Below, piece after piece: positions 35,779 to 43,388 of a stretch of DNA of 64,000 nucleotides. The position numbers were made by a program, and so were the translations under genes. Source of the DNA: Prevotella sp. (GTDB taxonomy: Bacteria; Bacteroidota; Bacteroidia; Bacteroidales; Bacteroidaceae); contig JAFPME010000019.1 in assembly GCA_017402445.1 (NCBI GenBank), positions 1 to 64,000 of the forward strand, given 5' to 3'. The notes under the pieces were generated by a model. The model worked only from the letters and a program-made list of their open reading frames with translations. It had not been told where the DNA came from and did not search any database. The stretch's first letter is position 1. Each line of letters opens with the position of its first letter.

Positions 35779-36876
35779 ATGGGACAGACAAAGGTCACGC
35801 CGCTCACACTCCGCCGCAAGATAGCCCTTGAGGCCTGGCGCCTGCATGAACACAACATGCGCAAGGAGCACCCCTTGCAGCAACTCTTCTGGGAATGCAC
35901 GCTGCGCTGCAACCTGCACTGCCGCCACTGCGGTTCGGACTGCAAGGTGAAGGCTGGGCAGCAGGACATGCCGAAGGAGGATTTCATGCGCGTCCTGGAC
36001 AGCATTGCAGCGAAGACCGACCCACACCGGGTGTTCGTCATCGTCACCGGCGGCGAGCCTCTGATGCGCGACGACCTGGAGGAGTGCTGCGCCGAGATCT
36101 ACCGCCGCGGCTTCCCGTGGGGCATGGTGTGCAACGGGCTCTACCTGACGCGCCAGCGCTTCGACGGACTGCTGCGCGCCGGCCTGCATAGCATCACCAT
36201 CAGTCTGGACGGACTGGAAGCCGACCACAACTGGATGCGCGGCAACCCGCGGAGCTTCGACATGGTGAGCCAGGCCATCGACATGCTGGTCGAGACCGAG
36301 GGGCTGGTGTTCGACATCGTCACCTGCGTGAACCGCCGCAACTACGCGTCGCTCGGCGCCATCAAGGAGTTTCTCATCGCGAAGGGCGTCGCCCGTTGGC
36401 GGCTCTTCAGCATCTTTCCCGTGGGGCGCGCTGCGCAGGACGCTGACATGCGGCTGACGAACGAGGAGTTCCGCGGCATGTTTGAATTCATCAAGGCGAC
36501 GCGTCTGGAAGGGCGTATCCGGGCCGACTACGGTTGCGAAGGCTTCCTCGGCAACTACGAGGGCGACGTGCGCAACCGCTTCTTCTCGTGCCATGCGGGC
36601 GTGACGGTGGGGTCGGTGATGGCCGACGGCACCATAGCCGCCTGTGCGAGCATCCGTTCCGACTACGGTCAGGGCAACATCTACCGCGGCGACGACTTCA
36701 TGGAGGTGTGGGAAAGCAAGTACCATCCCTACCGCAACCGAGAGTGGATGCGCAGGGGTGAGTGCGCCGACTGCAAGTATTTCAAGTATTGCCACGGCAA
36801 CGGCATGCACCTACGCGACGAGAACGGCAACCTGCTCTTCTGCCATCTGAAGCGGTTGCAGGAAACAGAAAGCTGA
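35779..36876 (+). CDS. Radical SAM enzyme of the rSAM/lipoprotein system
   Basis: The 365 residues carry the radical SAM cluster motif CxxxCxxC as CNLHCRHC (Cys44, Cys48, Cys51), a GGEP motif (IVTGGEPLMRDDL) and a C-terminal SPASM-like cysteine-rich domain (CHAGVTVGSVMADGTIAACASIR, then CADCKYFKYCHGNG and a last Cys in LFCH). SPASM-type enzymes usually modify peptides or proteins with extra iron-sulfur clusters. ATG 35779 (MGQTKVTPLTLRRKIALEAW) is preferred to an upstream GTG at 35710 inside the lipoprotein gene. The unit ends at a perfect hairpin terminator (36894-36937). The chemistry and substrate are not known. Confidence 0.88.
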   Translation: MGQTKVTPLTLRRKIALEAWRLHEHNMRKEHPLQQLFWECTLRCNLHCRHCGSDCKVKAGQQDMPKEDFMRVLDSIAAKTDPHRVFVIVTGGEPLMRDDLEECCAEIYRRGFPWGMVCNGLYLTRQRFDGLLRAGLHSITISLDGLEADHNWMRGNPRSFDMVSQAIDMLVETEGLVFDIVTCVNRRNYASLGAIKEFLIAKGVARWRLFSIFPVGRAAQDADMRLTNEEFRGMFEFIKATRLEGRIRADYGCEGFLGNYEGDVRNRFFSCHAGVTVGSVMADGTIAACASIRSDYGQGNIYRGDDFMEVWESKYHPYRNREWMRRGECADCKYFKYCHGNGMHLRDENGNLLFCHLKRLQETES

Positions 36877-36893
36877 GAACGAACCGTGATATG

Positions 36894-36937
36894 AAAGAAT
36901 GTCGGAATGGCTGTTGGCTCCATTCCGACATTCTTTT
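36894..36937. terminator. Bidirectional terminator between radical SAM gene and aminopeptidase P gene
   Basis: A 17-bp perfect stem (AAAGAATGTCGGAATGG and its complement) encloses loop CTGTTGGCT and is followed by T residues. It serves the two convergent genes. Confidence 0.93.
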
Positions 36938-36952
36938 TTCTGTTTCAGCGTA

Positions 36953-38734
36953 TCAAATGGGTCGGCACGCCAGGCGCAGCCACTCCTGCTCTTCGGGCTG
37001 CAGGTGGGGCGCAAGGACGGTGAAGACCCGTTCGTGGTACTGGTTGAGCCAGCGCACTTCGTCGGCCGTCATCATTTCGCGGATGATAGGCTCCGTGTCG
37101 ATGGGGCAGAGCGTGAGCGGTTCGAACTGCAGGAACGTTCCCATCTCCGTCTGTCGGTAGGGAACGATGAGCAGCGTGTTCTCAATCCTGACGCCGAAGC
37201 GTCCTTCGAGGTAGATGCCCGGCTCGTCGGTGACCGTCATGCCGGCATGCAGCGGGGCCGGACGGTACTCCATGCGTATCTGGTGCGGCCCTTCGTGCAC
37301 GTTCAGGTAGGCACCCACGCCGTGACCCGTGCCGTGCAGGTAGTTCAGACCTTCGTCCCAGAGCGGCTGCCGTGCGATGGCGTCGAGCTGTGTGCCGCTG
37401 GCGCCGTCGGGGAATCGCGCGTTCTGCAGTCGCAGGTGGCCTTTCAGCACGAGCGTGTAGACGCGTCGCTGCTCGTCGGTGAGCGGTCCGAGCGGTATGG
37501 TTCTGGTGATGTCGGTCGTGCCGTCCACGTATTGTGCGCCGCTGTCGAGCAGCAGGAAGCCCTCGGGTCGCAGGGGGACGTCGGTCTCGGGCGTCGGTTC
37601 GTAGTGAACGATGGCACCGTGCTGCTCGTAGGCGGCGATGGTGTCGAAGGAGAGTCCGCGGTAGAGCGGTTGTTCGGAGCGCAGGTCTTCCAGTTTCTGG
37701 CTGACCGAAAGCTCGGTCTGTCCGCCCTCGGCGACGGCGGGACGCAGCCAGCGCAGGAATCGGGTCATGGCGATGCCGTCGCGCAGCATCGCCTCATGAA
37801 AACCCCGCACCTCGCTTTCGTTCTTCACGGCTTTCATCTGCGGGACGGGCGACTGGGCAGCAACGATTTCGCGCGTGACGCTCTTGTAGAGTGTGTAGTT
37901 CACCTCGTTGGGGTCGAGCAGGATGTTATACTCGAAGTAGTCGCGCAGTCCCTGGCGCACGTTTTCGTAGTCGTCGACCTTCACTCCCTCTGCTTTCAGG
38001 TAGGCCAGGACGTCAGCCGGCACCTTCACCTTATTTATATATAGGGTGGCATCGGTGGAGGAAATGAGCAGATAGCTCACGAAGACCGGGTTGCAATGGA
38101 CGTCGCTGCCGCGCAGGTTGAGCGTCCATGCGATGTCGTCGAGCGATGCCATCAGCATTCCGTCGGCATGTTGCTGCCTGAGGGCACGGCGTATGCGCTG
38201 CAACTTCTCGTGGGCAGGCTCCCCGGCTTGTTCCAAAGGCTGTCTGACGACGGCATTCTGCGGTATGGGCGGCCGGTTGTGCCACACCTCGCGCAGCGCA
38301 TCGAGGTTCGTGCGGAGCGTGATGCCGCCCTGACGGCGCAGGTCGTCGATGAGCTGTCTGACCATGGCCGTGCTGCACACCATGCCGTCGACTGCCACTT
38401 CGGGGCTCTTCACGTCGCGCAACTCTGCTCCTAACCATTCGGCAATGGTCGGCGTTCCGGCCACGCGCTCCTTCATCAGCTGGTATTCGGTGCCTTCCAG
38501 CTGCTGGGCCGCGGCGATGAAGTAGCGCGAGTCGGTCCAGAGTGCAGCTGCCGTCAGCGTGACGACGGCCGTCCCGGCTGAGCCGTTGAAGCCGCTGATG
38601 AACTCGCGTCCCTTCCAGTGGTCGGCCGTGTACTCGCTCTGATGCGGGTCTGTAGATGGGAAGATGAATGCGCTGAGATGCTCGCGACGCATCAGTTCGC
38701 GCAGCTCAGCTACTCTTTGGTTTACTTCTTTCAT
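36953..38734 (-). CDS. Aminopeptidase P family metallopeptidase (M24)
   Basis: It removes N-terminal residues that precede proline. The 593 residues follow the long three-domain form: two creatinase N-terminal-like domains (about 1-310, FIFPSTDPHQSEYTADHW, FISGFNGSAGTAVVT) and the pita-bread M24 domain. That domain shows the five metal ligands in LLLDSGAQYVDGTTDITRT (two Asp), HGTGHGVGAYLNVHE (His), VTDEPGIYLEG (Glu) and FGVRIENTLLI (Glu). ATG 38734 (MKEVNQRVAELRELMRREHL) is the proper start; the frame is open further upstream but unconserved. A -7 box lies at 38761-38768. Confidence 0.94.
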   Translation of the reverse strand: MKEVNQRVAELRELMRREHLSAFIFPSTDPHQSEYTADHWKGREFISGFNGSAGTAVVTLTAAALWTDSRYFIAAAQQLEGTEYQLMKERVAGTPTIAEWLGAELRDVKSPEVAVDGMVCSTAMVRQLIDDLRRQGGITLRTNLDALREVWHNRPPIPQNAVVRQPLEQAGEPAHEKLQRIRRALRQQHADGMLMASLDDIAWTLNLRGSDVHCNPVFVSYLLISSTDATLYINKVKVPADVLAYLKAEGVKVDDYENVRQGLRDYFEYNILLDPNEVNYTLYKSVTREIVAAQSPVPQMKAVKNESEVRGFHEAMLRDGIAMTRFLRWLRPAVAEGGQTELSVSQKLEDLRSEQPLYRGLSFDTIAAYEQHGAIVHYEPTPETDVPLRPEGFLLLDSGAQYVDGTTDITRTIPLGPLTDEQRRVYTLVLKGHLRLQNARFPDGASGTQLDAIARQPLWDEGLNYLHGTGHGVGAYLNVHEGPHQIRMEYRPAPLHAGMTVTDEPGIYLEGRFGVRIENTLLIVPYRQTEMGTFLQFEPLTLCPIDTEPIIREMMTADEVRWLNQYHERVFTVLAPHLQPEEQEWLRLACRPI

Positions 38735-38760
38735 AAGGTTTCCGTTTGATGTTACAGCCA

Positions 38761-38768
38761 CAAAGATA
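38761..38768 (-). promoter_or_regulatory. Promoter -7 box of the aminopeptidase P gene
   Basis: On the minus strand it reads TATCTTTG, 26 bases upstream of the start codon. Confidence 0.55.
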
Positions 38769-38896
38769 GTGTTTTTTTTCGTAACGGGGATGAAAAAAAC
38801 ATGATATTGCAAAATCCACTTGTCAAAGTCCCCTCTTTTCAGATTTAATAACAGATAATTTTCGAGGAAAGCTGATTCTATTCCAAGTTTTTTCAC

Positions 38897-38904
38897 TACC
38901 TTTG
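38897..38904 (+). promoter_or_regulatory. Promoter -7 box of mdh
   Basis: TACCTTTG followed by C, 45 bases before ATG 38950. The -33 box is weak. Confidence 0.55.
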
Positions 38905-38949
38905 CAAGCAAAGAAAATTCTACATAATAATTTATTAACAAAACAATTT

Positions 38950-39942
38950 ATGGCAACTCTAACTAACGAGAAACTGACCATCGTCGGCGCAGCTGGCATG
39001 ATCGGCTCAAACATGGCTCAGACCGCACTGATGATGGGTCTGACAAACGACATCTGTCTGTACGACGTGTTCTCACCCGAGGGCGTGGCTGAGGAGATGC
39101 GTCAGAGTGGTTTCGACGATGTGAAGATCACTGCAACCACCGATGCAGAAGAGGCTTTCCGCAATGCAAAGTATATTATCTCGTCGGGTGGTGCTCCCCG
39201 TAAGGCTGGCATGACGCGCGAGGACCTGCTGGCAGGCAACTGCAAGATTGCCGAGGAGCTTGGCCAGAACATCAAGAAGTTCTGCCCCGACGTGAAGCAC
39301 GTCGTCATCATCTTCAATCCCGCCGATCTGACTGGTCTGGTGACGCTGCTCTATTCGGGCCTGAAACCCGGACAGGTGACCACACTGGCTGGTCTGGACA
39401 CCACACGTCTGCAGAGCGCACTTGCCAAGAAGTTCAATGTGATGCAGAACGAGATTACCGGTTGCGCTACATACGGTGGCCACGGTGAGCAGATGGCAGT
39501 GTTCGGTTCGCACGTGACCGTTGCCGGCCGCAAGCTGACCGACATCATCGGTACCGATGAATTCCCCGAGGCTGAGTGGGAAGAGATGAAGACCGCCGTC
39601 ACGAAGGGTGGTGCCAAGATTATCGAGCTCCGCGGACGCAGCTCTTTCCAGAGCCCCGCTTACCTCTCTGTCGAGATGATTCGCGCAGCCATGGGCGGCG
39701 AACCGTTCCGTTTCCCTGTCGGCACCTACGTGAAGACCGACAAGTATGACCACATCATGATGGCCATGAAGACCACGATGGACAAGGACGGTGCACACTA
39801 CGAAGTCCCGCAGGGCACAGCAGAAGAGAACGCTAAGCTGGATCAGAGCTACGAGCACCTGTGCAAGATGCGCGACGAACTGGTGACGCTGAACATCGTT
39901 CCTCCCATTGCAGAGTGGAACAAGATCAACCCGAACCTCTAA
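38950..39942 (+). CDS. mdh: Malate dehydrogenase
   Basis: It interconverts malate and oxaloacetate with NAD(H); in these anaerobes it usually runs in the reductive direction toward succinate. The 330 residues have a Rossmann start (LTIVGAAGMIGSNMAQTA), the loop with SSGGAPRKAGMTREDLL, and the catalytic His in YGGHGEQMAVF. The length is near the family norm (about 313-335). ATG 38950 gives the conserved start MATLTNEKLTIVG; the frame is open upstream without conservation. It is a single-gene unit between its own promoter and terminator. Confidence 0.95.
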   Translation: MATLTNEKLTIVGAAGMIGSNMAQTALMMGLTNDICLYDVFSPEGVAEEMRQSGFDDVKITATTDAEEAFRNAKYIISSGGAPRKAGMTREDLLAGNCKIAEELGQNIKKFCPDVKHVVIIFNPADLTGLVTLLYSGLKPGQVTTLAGLDTTRLQSALAKKFNVMQNEITGCATYGGHGEQMAVFGSHVTVAGRKLTDIIGTDEFPEAEWEEMKTAVTKGGAKIIELRGRSSFQSPAYLSVEMIRAAMGGEPFRFPVGTYVKTDKYDHIMMAMKTTMDKDGAHYEVPQGTAEENAKLDQSYEHLCKMRDELVTLNIVPPIAEWNKINPNL

Positions 39943-39961
39943 TCTGTCCGGGCAGAAAAAC

Positions 39962-39991
39962 AAAGGGAAGTCGCATCGGCTTCCCTTTTTT
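39962..39991 (+). terminator. Terminator of mdh
   Basis: Stem AAAGGGAAG/CTTCCCTTT with a short loop and T-run, 20 bases after the stop. Confidence 0.88.
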
Positions 39992-40025
39992 GTTTCTGAA
40001 TGGTGGTTATGTGAAAAAGAAATGC

Positions 40026-40033
40026 TATCTTTG
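40026..40033 (+). promoter_or_regulatory. Promoter -7 box of the zinc-ribbon gene
   Basis: TATCTTTG followed by C, only 9 bases before ATG 40043, predicting an mRNA with almost no leader. Confidence 0.6.
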
Positions 40034-40042
40034 CAGACAGTT

Positions 40043-40336
40043 ATGTCGTGGAAAAAGAAATACCGCTGCAAAGAATGCGGCTACGAAGCAGAAGTCTACG
40101 AGGGGAAAGGTCTCTTCGGACAGCACATCACGGCGCTTTCGTGTCCCGACTGCCACCGCATCGTGAACATCGTTGTGGGGGGCGTCATCGGTGATGTGGC
40201 CCCGTCGTACCAGAGCGAGGTAGGCCGCCTGTGCCTGCATTGCGGCAGCGACCGTGCACGTCCGTGGGACATGCGCACCTGTCCGCGCTGCCGGGGCGAA
40301 ATGGAAGAAACGGACGAGCGCGAGTTCTGGACCTGA
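40043..40336 (+). CDS. Small zinc-ribbon protein, function unknown
   Basis: The 97 residues contain four CxxC pairs (CKEC at 9-12, then CPDC, CLHC and CPRC), enough for two zinc ribbons, with an acidic C-terminus (GEMEETDEREFWT). Such proteins act as structural or nucleic-acid-binding modules; I recognise no specific family. The chosen start lies directly behind a -7 box. It follows mdh on the same strand but is separated by a strong terminator. Confidence 0.78.
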   Translation: MSWKKKYRCKECGYEAEVYEGKGLFGQHITALSCPDCHRIVNIVVGGVIGDVAPSYQSEVGRLCLHCGSDRARPWDMRTCPRCRGEMEETDEREFWT

Positions 40337-40483
40337 TTCTTCATACAGAAGAACTGTTTTATTGACAAAATAGCAGAAGAACTATTGAATAGAACTATGT
40401 GTTTCTTTCTGTAAATTCACAGAAATTAAGACAAAAAACAAATTATCGCAAATAAAAAGTCATTTCTGCGGCTATTATTTGAT

Positions 40484-40491
40484 TATATTTG
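40484..40491 (+). promoter_or_regulatory. Orphan -7 box facing the end of the LysR gene
   Basis: TATATTTG followed by C points rightward into the 3' end of the minus-strand LysR gene (ends 40527). No plus-strand gene follows, and the -33 box is poor. It could drive an antisense RNA or be chance. The rest of 40337-40526 is featureless AT-rich sequence. Confidence 0.3.
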
Positions 40492-40526
40492 CACATTTTG
40501 GTGACAAGTCATAGCCTTTGCGCTCG

Positions 40527-41438
40527 CTACATCTGCCCGAACGACTTTTTCAGCATGGTGCTGCTCTCGCCGAGCATACTGATGAACTCCTGCGCAGACC
40601 GCTTCAGGTAGTGGTTCTTCAGCAGGTGGACGCAGCCTACCATGTCGTAGCCAGACTCGTTTGTCTCCTCAATGGGGATGGCGCAGAGCCCGTGCTCGCC
40701 CACCACGGTGCTCTCGCTGAGCACGGTGACGTAGTTCGACTCGCGCAACAGTCTGAAAATGAGATAGACCGTATTCATCTCGACCTTTATTCTGTAATGA
40801 TAGCCCGTACCGGCCAGGATGCGGTCGAGGGCGTTGCGCGCCTGCAGTCCGCGCCGGGGCAGGGCGAGGTCGTACCGCTGCAGTTCTTCGAGGGTGATGG
40901 TCTTACGGCCTGCCAGGGCATGGCGTTCGTCGACAATGGCTGCCAGACGGTTGTGGAACAGCGGGCGGCTCTCGATGCGCGGATTGCCAACTAATGGCCT
41001 GAAGGCCAGCACGAAGTCGAGTTCATGGTGCGACAGGCGTTCCATGAGGTCTGCCATGGACGACTGGCTGACGTTCATCTTCACGTGAGGATAGCGTCGG
41101 AGGAATGCTGTCAGCGTCTCGGCCATGATGCTGGTGAAGGAGAAGGTGACGCCGATGTTCAGTTCTCCGCCCTCCAGGTTCTTCAGTTCGTCGAGCCTGA
41201 GCAGGCAGTTGTCGGCCGAGCGGAGGGTCTCCTTGGCCAGCGGCAGCAGTGTCTGTCCTGCTTCTGTGAGTGTTACTTCTCGGCTGTTTCTCAGGAAAAG
41301 AGGCTGGTTGAGCTCGCGTTCGAGCATAAGAATCTGCTGCGAGAGTGTGCTTTGCGTGATGAACAGATCGCGGGCTGCCGCCGAGAAATTCAGTGTCTCA
41401 GCTACGCGCAGAAAATATTTCAGTTGTCTTAGTTCCAT
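40527..41438 (-). CDS. LysR-family transcriptional regulator
   Basis: The 303 residues have a winged helix-turn-helix at 1-60 (MELRQLKYFLRVAETLNFSA, DLFITQSTLSQQILMLERELNQPLF) and a LysR effector-binding domain at about 88-300 (LNIGVTFSFTSIMAETLTAFL). LysR proteins bind a small co-inducer and typically regulate a divergent neighbour; here the divergent gene encodes a 35-residue membrane protein. ATG 41438 is chosen by the family's N-terminus. Its promoter (41483-41490, minus) lies between the two. The effector is unknown. Confidence 0.92.
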   Translation of the reverse strand: MELRQLKYFLRVAETLNFSAAARDLFITQSTLSQQILMLERELNQPLFLRNSREVTLTEAGQTLLPLAKETLRSADNCLLRLDELKNLEGGELNIGVTFSFTSIMAETLTAFLRRYPHVKMNVSQSSMADLMERLSHHELDFVLAFRPLVGNPRIESRPLFHNRLAAIVDERHALAGRKTITLEELQRYDLALPRRGLQARNALDRILAGTGYHYRIKVEMNTVYLIFRLLRESNYVTVLSESTVVGEHGLCAIPIEETNESGYDMVGCVHLLKNHYLKRSAQEFISMLGESSTMLKKSFGQM

Positions 41439-41482
41439 AACAACGTGTCGTCTTTTGATGATCGCAGAGGAATTGTCGTCTG

Positions 41483-41490
41483 CAAATATA
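41483..41490 (-). promoter_or_regulatory. Promoter -7 box of the LysR gene
   Basis: On the minus strand it reads TATATTTG followed by C, 44 bases upstream of ATG 41438. Confidence 0.55.
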
Positions 41491-41621
41491 CGCATTTTCT
41501 CGTGAACACCGTTGTGATTATCCGTTTTTTTTGTTTTCATCTTGTCTGTCTATCGGTTTTTTCGATAGCTGAAATCGCCGTTTCGTGCTTTGCTGCCATT
41601 GCGAATTATCATAAAAAAAGA

Positions 41622-41652
41622 TTGCACGAATCACTAATCCGACGTACCTTTG
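41622..41652 (+). promoter_or_regulatory. Promoter of the 35-residue membrane protein
   Basis: TTG (41622-41624), 20 bases, then TACCTTTG (41645-41652), a good consensus match. The leader is about 50 bases. Confidence 0.7.
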
Positions 41653-41707
41653 CAAGCGAAAAGAAATAGTAAAGAAAGTAACGTCTAACATTTAAAGATT
41701 AAGTATT

Positions 41708-41815
41708 ATGGGTAACATTTCATTCATCACAACAGCAGCACTCGGTGCCATGCTCTTGGTAGGTTTCGTATTCTCTATCTGGTATGCACGCCATGACAAC
41801 ATGGACGTGATTTAA
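41708..41815 (+). CDS. 35-residue single-pass membrane protein
   Basis: A complete small gene: ATG 41708, TAA 41813-41815. The peptide starts MGNISFITTAALGAMLLVGF and has one hydrophobic helix (about residues 5-26) followed by a charged tail (YARHDNMDVI). It has its own consensus promoter and a strong terminator (41842-41886), so the whole transcript is dedicated to it. It is divergent from the LysR regulator. Tiny inner-membrane proteins often modulate larger membrane complexes, but nothing here identifies a partner. Confidence 0.7.
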   Translation: MGNISFITTAALGAMLLVGFVFSIWYARHDNMDVI

Positions 41816-41841
41816 GGTAAACAAAAGATATATTTTGCAGG

Positions 41842-41886
41842 GAAGTCTGGGCTGTGGCGGTTGAAACGCACAGCTCAGACTTTTTT
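41842..41886 (+). terminator. Terminator of the 35-residue protein gene
   Basis: Stem AAGTCTGGGCTGTG/CACAGCTCAGACTT with a 12-base loop, followed by TTTTTT. Confidence 0.92.
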
Positions 41887-42108
41887 GTTCTGCAGACCGC
41901 AGGCTGTGCCCGTGAGCAAGTGGCAGTTTGATTGGGTGGGCAAGATGCTTTTCCGGGTCCTCAAAACAAGTCTGGAAACAGGAACTGGGAACCTACAATG
42001 ACAGCTTGAAAAGCAGTGGGAGAAAGCTGAATCGAACCTTTTGTGTTAAATATTTGTAAAGTTTTAGCCAAAAACAAATGGTTCGCGCGCTATTAGAAAG
42101 AAAAGCCG
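41887..42108. other. Spacer upstream of the rplM promoter
   Basis: No gene, RNA or repeat is visible in this stretch between the terminator at 41886 and the rplM -7 box at 42109. Confidence 0.4.
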
Positions 42109-42116
42109 TACCTTTG
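42109..42116 (+). promoter_or_regulatory. Promoter -7 box of the rplM operon
   Basis: TACCTTTG followed by C. Transcription should begin near 42123, giving an unusually long leader of about 200 bases. Confidence 0.65.
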
Positions 42117-42122
42117 CAACCC

Positions 42123-42324
42123 GATTGTAGTGGGGCCGCTTTGAACCCCCGAGGGCAGCGTGTAAATAGCAGCCTTTGCAGGAATGCGAACGTTGTGGTT
42201 TGTGAATCGTTGCTCACTGGCAGGCGGAGAGTCTGCTCGCTTCCAGGTGCGTGAAGCCAGGCGCGGTCGGATGGCGACATATCCGTATGTAGAAAACGTT
42301 TTTAATTATTTATTCATTCAACAA
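42123..42324 (+). promoter_or_regulatory. Long 5' leader of rplM-rpsI
   Basis: About 200 untranslated bases precede rplM, GC-rich in the first 150 and AT-rich just before the start. Several short complementary segments occur (for example CCCCCGAGGG, and GCTCGCTTCC opposite later G-rich parts). Ribosomal-protein operons are often controlled by the protein binding such a leader; that is inference here. Confidence 0.4.
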
Positions 42325-42786
42325 ATGGACACTTTAAGTTACAAGACTATTTCCATTAACAAGGAAACAGCGAAGAAAGAGTGGGTGGTTGTTGACGCTA
42401 CCGACCAGGTGGTGGGACGCCTTGCTTCGAAAGTAGCGAAGTTGATTCGCGGAAAGTACAAGCCCACTTTCACCCCGCATGTAGACTGCGGTGACAATGT
42501 GATTATCATCAATGCCACGAAGGCTTACTTCACTGGCAAGAAGGAGACCGACAAGGTCTACACCCGTTACACTGGTTATCCCGGTGGCCAGCGCTTCAAC
42601 ACGCCGGCTCAGCTGCGCACGAAGGAGTTCGGTATGGACCGCATCCTGCGCCACGCCGTGAAGGGCATGCTGCCGAAGGGCCGTCTTGGCCGTCAGTTGC
42701 TTGACAACCTCTTCATTTACAATGGCACCGAGCATCCGCACGAGGCTCAGAAGCCGAAGGCTATTGATATTAACCAGTATAAATAA
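42325..42786 (+). CDS. rplM: 50S ribosomal protein L13
   Basis: A component of the large ribosomal subunit. The 153 residues show the family signatures WVVVDATDQVVGRLASKVAKLIRGK, GDNVIIINATKAYFTGKK and the C-terminal HAVKGMLPKGRLGRQ. ATG 42325 gives the usual Bacteroidetes N-terminus MDTLSYKT; upstream frame extension is spurious. rpsI follows 12 bases later, the universal rplM-rpsI pairing. Confidence 0.98.
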   Translation: MDTLSYKTISINKETAKKEWVVVDATDQVVGRLASKVAKLIRGKYKPTFTPHVDCGDNVIIINATKAYFTGKKETDKVYTRYTGYPGGQRFNTPAQLRTKEFGMDRILRHAVKGMLPKGRLGRQLLDNLFIYNGTEHPHEAQKPKAIDINQYK

Positions 42787-42798
42787 GAATAAGGTAAG

Positions 42799-43185
42799 AT
42801 GGAAGTAATTAACGCAATAGGTCGCCGCAAGAGTGCTGTCGCTCGCGTGTATGTAAGCGAAGGCAACGGTAAGATCACGATCAATAAGAGAGACATCACG
42901 GAGTATTTCCCCTCTGGTATCCTGCAGTATGTGGTGAAGCAGCCGCTGAACCTGCTGGAGGTCGCCGAGAAGTACGACATCAAGGCCAACCTCGACGGTG
43001 GCGGTTTCACAGGCCAGAGCCAGGCTCTGCGTCTCGCCATTGCCCGTGCACTGGTTAAGATTAATGCAGAAGACAAGAAGAACCTGAAGGATCACGGTTT
43101 CCTGACCCGCGACAGCCGCGAGGTGGAGCGCAAGAAGCCGGGACAGCCGAAGGCTCGTCGTCGCTTCCAGTTCAGTAAGCGTTAA
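42799..43185 (+). CDS. rpsI: 30S ribosomal protein S9
   Basis: A small-subunit protein whose basic C-terminal tail reaches the P-site tRNA. The 128 residues include AIGRRKSAVARVYV, the GGGFTGQSQALRLAIARAL motif and the terminal RRRFQFSKR. Co-transcribed with rplM. Confidence 0.98.
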   Translation: MEVINAIGRRKSAVARVYVSEGNGKITINKRDITEYFPSGILQYVVKQPLNLLEVAEKYDIKANLDGGGFTGQSQALRLAIARALVKINAEDKKNLKDHGFLTRDSREVERKKPGQPKARRRFQFSKR

Positions 43186-43388
43186 TATTTATCTGACGAC
43201 TGTCTGCTGGAATCAGAATCATTCCGGCTGGCAGCTGTCGATGAATAACTGGACGATGTTTAGTATCTAAACCGCTGAGACTTGCCATGTCGAAGGCTTC
43301 GGTCGTGTCAATTACTCAGCAGTTGGTTCTAACGGAAAAAGAATTCAAAAGAAAGTAAACAACAAAACAAAAAGCATTTTAAGAAAAA
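43186..43388 (+). promoter_or_regulatory. Structured spacer/leader upstream of rpsB
   Basis: This 203-base spacer between rpsI and rpsB contains three foldable parts: a hairpin at about 43207-43229 (GCTGGAAT/ATTCCGGC, one G-U pair); a perfect small hairpin at 43258-43272 (GTTTAG, TAT, CTAAAC); and a closing stem GCTGAG (43274-43279) with CTCAGC (43315-43320) around an inner CGAAG/TTCG hairpin. None ends in a T-run, so they look like an RNA regulatory leader rather than terminators. Confidence 0.45.
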
